A program made the position numbers and the translations under genes. Below are positions 34,408-34,558 of a stretch of DNA of 34,558 nt, piece by piece. How positions within the stretch are numbered: position 1 is the first letter of the stretch; every line of letters begins with the position of its first letter. Under the pieces are notes generated by a model that ran no database searches, had not been told where the DNA came from, and worked only from the letters and a program-made list of their open reading frames with translations. Origin of the DNA: Bifidobacteriaceae bacterium (GTDB lineage Bacteria > Actinomycetota > Actinomycetes > Actinomycetales > WQXJ01); NCBI GenBank assembly GCA_031272885.1, contig JAISSX010000026.1:1-34558 (forward strand). Direction: 5' to 3'.

Positions 34408-34440
34408 CAGGGCATGCTACTCCCGGCGGGCCGCCCTCAA

Positions 34441-34458
34441 GTAGCCCCTTTCGGCTAC
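34441..34458. other. Small hairpin in the EamA leader
   Basis: GTAGCC (34441-34446) and GGCTAC (34453-34458) form a 6-bp stem with a 6-base loop, about 34 nt upstream of the EamA start. No riboswitch class that I know is matched. Confidence 0.4.
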
Positions 34459-34496
34459 CCGGTGGTTTCAGGGTTGCGGGGGGTTCCGGAGGTTAC

Positions 34497-34540
34497 GGGG
34501 GTTAGAGGGGTTAGAGGGGACGGTTACGGGGGGACAGGGG
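34497..34540 (+). other. Putative G-quadruplex sequence
   Basis: G-runs of four or more at 34497-34501, 34507-34510, 34516-34519, 34528-34533 and 34537-34540, with TTAGA twice as spacer. The layout resembles telomere-like repeats and could form a quadruplex. It lies upstream of the EamA gene on the opposite strand and near the right window edge. Confidence 0.6.
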
Positions 34541-34558
34541 ACGGGTCCGTGGTAGAGG

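Noticed and set aside
34441-34458. Guanidine-type riboswitch before the EamA gene
   Set aside because: A single 6-bp stem without the conserved ACGR loops.

Overview
The window is GC-rich chromosomal DNA with frequent GTG/TTG starts and long antisense shadow frames, typical of an actinobacterium. From memory, the gene order xerC–dprA–comM–yraN–lepB–DUF2469–rnhB–rplS–trmD–rimM–KH–rpsP … ffh–glnD–glnB–amt–ftsY–smc matches the Mycobacterium tuberculosis Rv2894c–Rv2922c neighbourhood. I cannot assign a genus.

Most genes lie on the minus strand and are read right to left. (1) 28457-29740 ftsY, then 24713-28163 amt–glnB–glnD: ammonium uptake, PII signalling and the PII-modifying enzyme. smc (29845-33441) diverges from ftsY and converges with an EamA transporter (33454-34407). 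(2) 16650-22348 ffh–amidohydrolase–OatA-like acyltransferase–HExxH protein: protein targeting followed by lineage-variable genes. (3) 13879-15992 rpsP–khpA–rimM–trmD: ribosomal protein S16 and 16S/tRNA maturation. (4) 471-12049 rplS–rnhB–lepB–DUF2469–lepB–yraN–comM–dprA–LPXTG protein–xerC: ribosomal protein L19, signal peptidases and DNA processing/recombination, with many 1-4 nt stop/start overlaps that suggest translational coupling.

Four plus-strand genes interrupt this layout: an MFS efflux pump (12250-13866), an unrecognised 750-residue multidomain protein (22445-24697), smc, and no other supported plus-strand gene besides these three plus shadows that I rejected. The 750-residue protein has a duplicated N-terminal module, two S1/OB-like segments, a coiled coil and a compact C-terminal domain. 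It is the best candidate for something undescribed.

Other unusual points are: a GlnD without its C-terminal ACT domains; 15-bp minisatellites coding Gly/Val-rich pentapeptides in two unrelated genes (the tail of XerC and the middle of the HExxH protein); a giant LPXTG protein with one single cysteine and a possible thioester; Ala/Glu-rich tails on both S16 and L19; and a family of dispersed and inverted repeats in the two main gene-free stretches (1-470 and 15993-16649). No tRNA, rRNA, CRISPR array, transposase or phage gene was seen.
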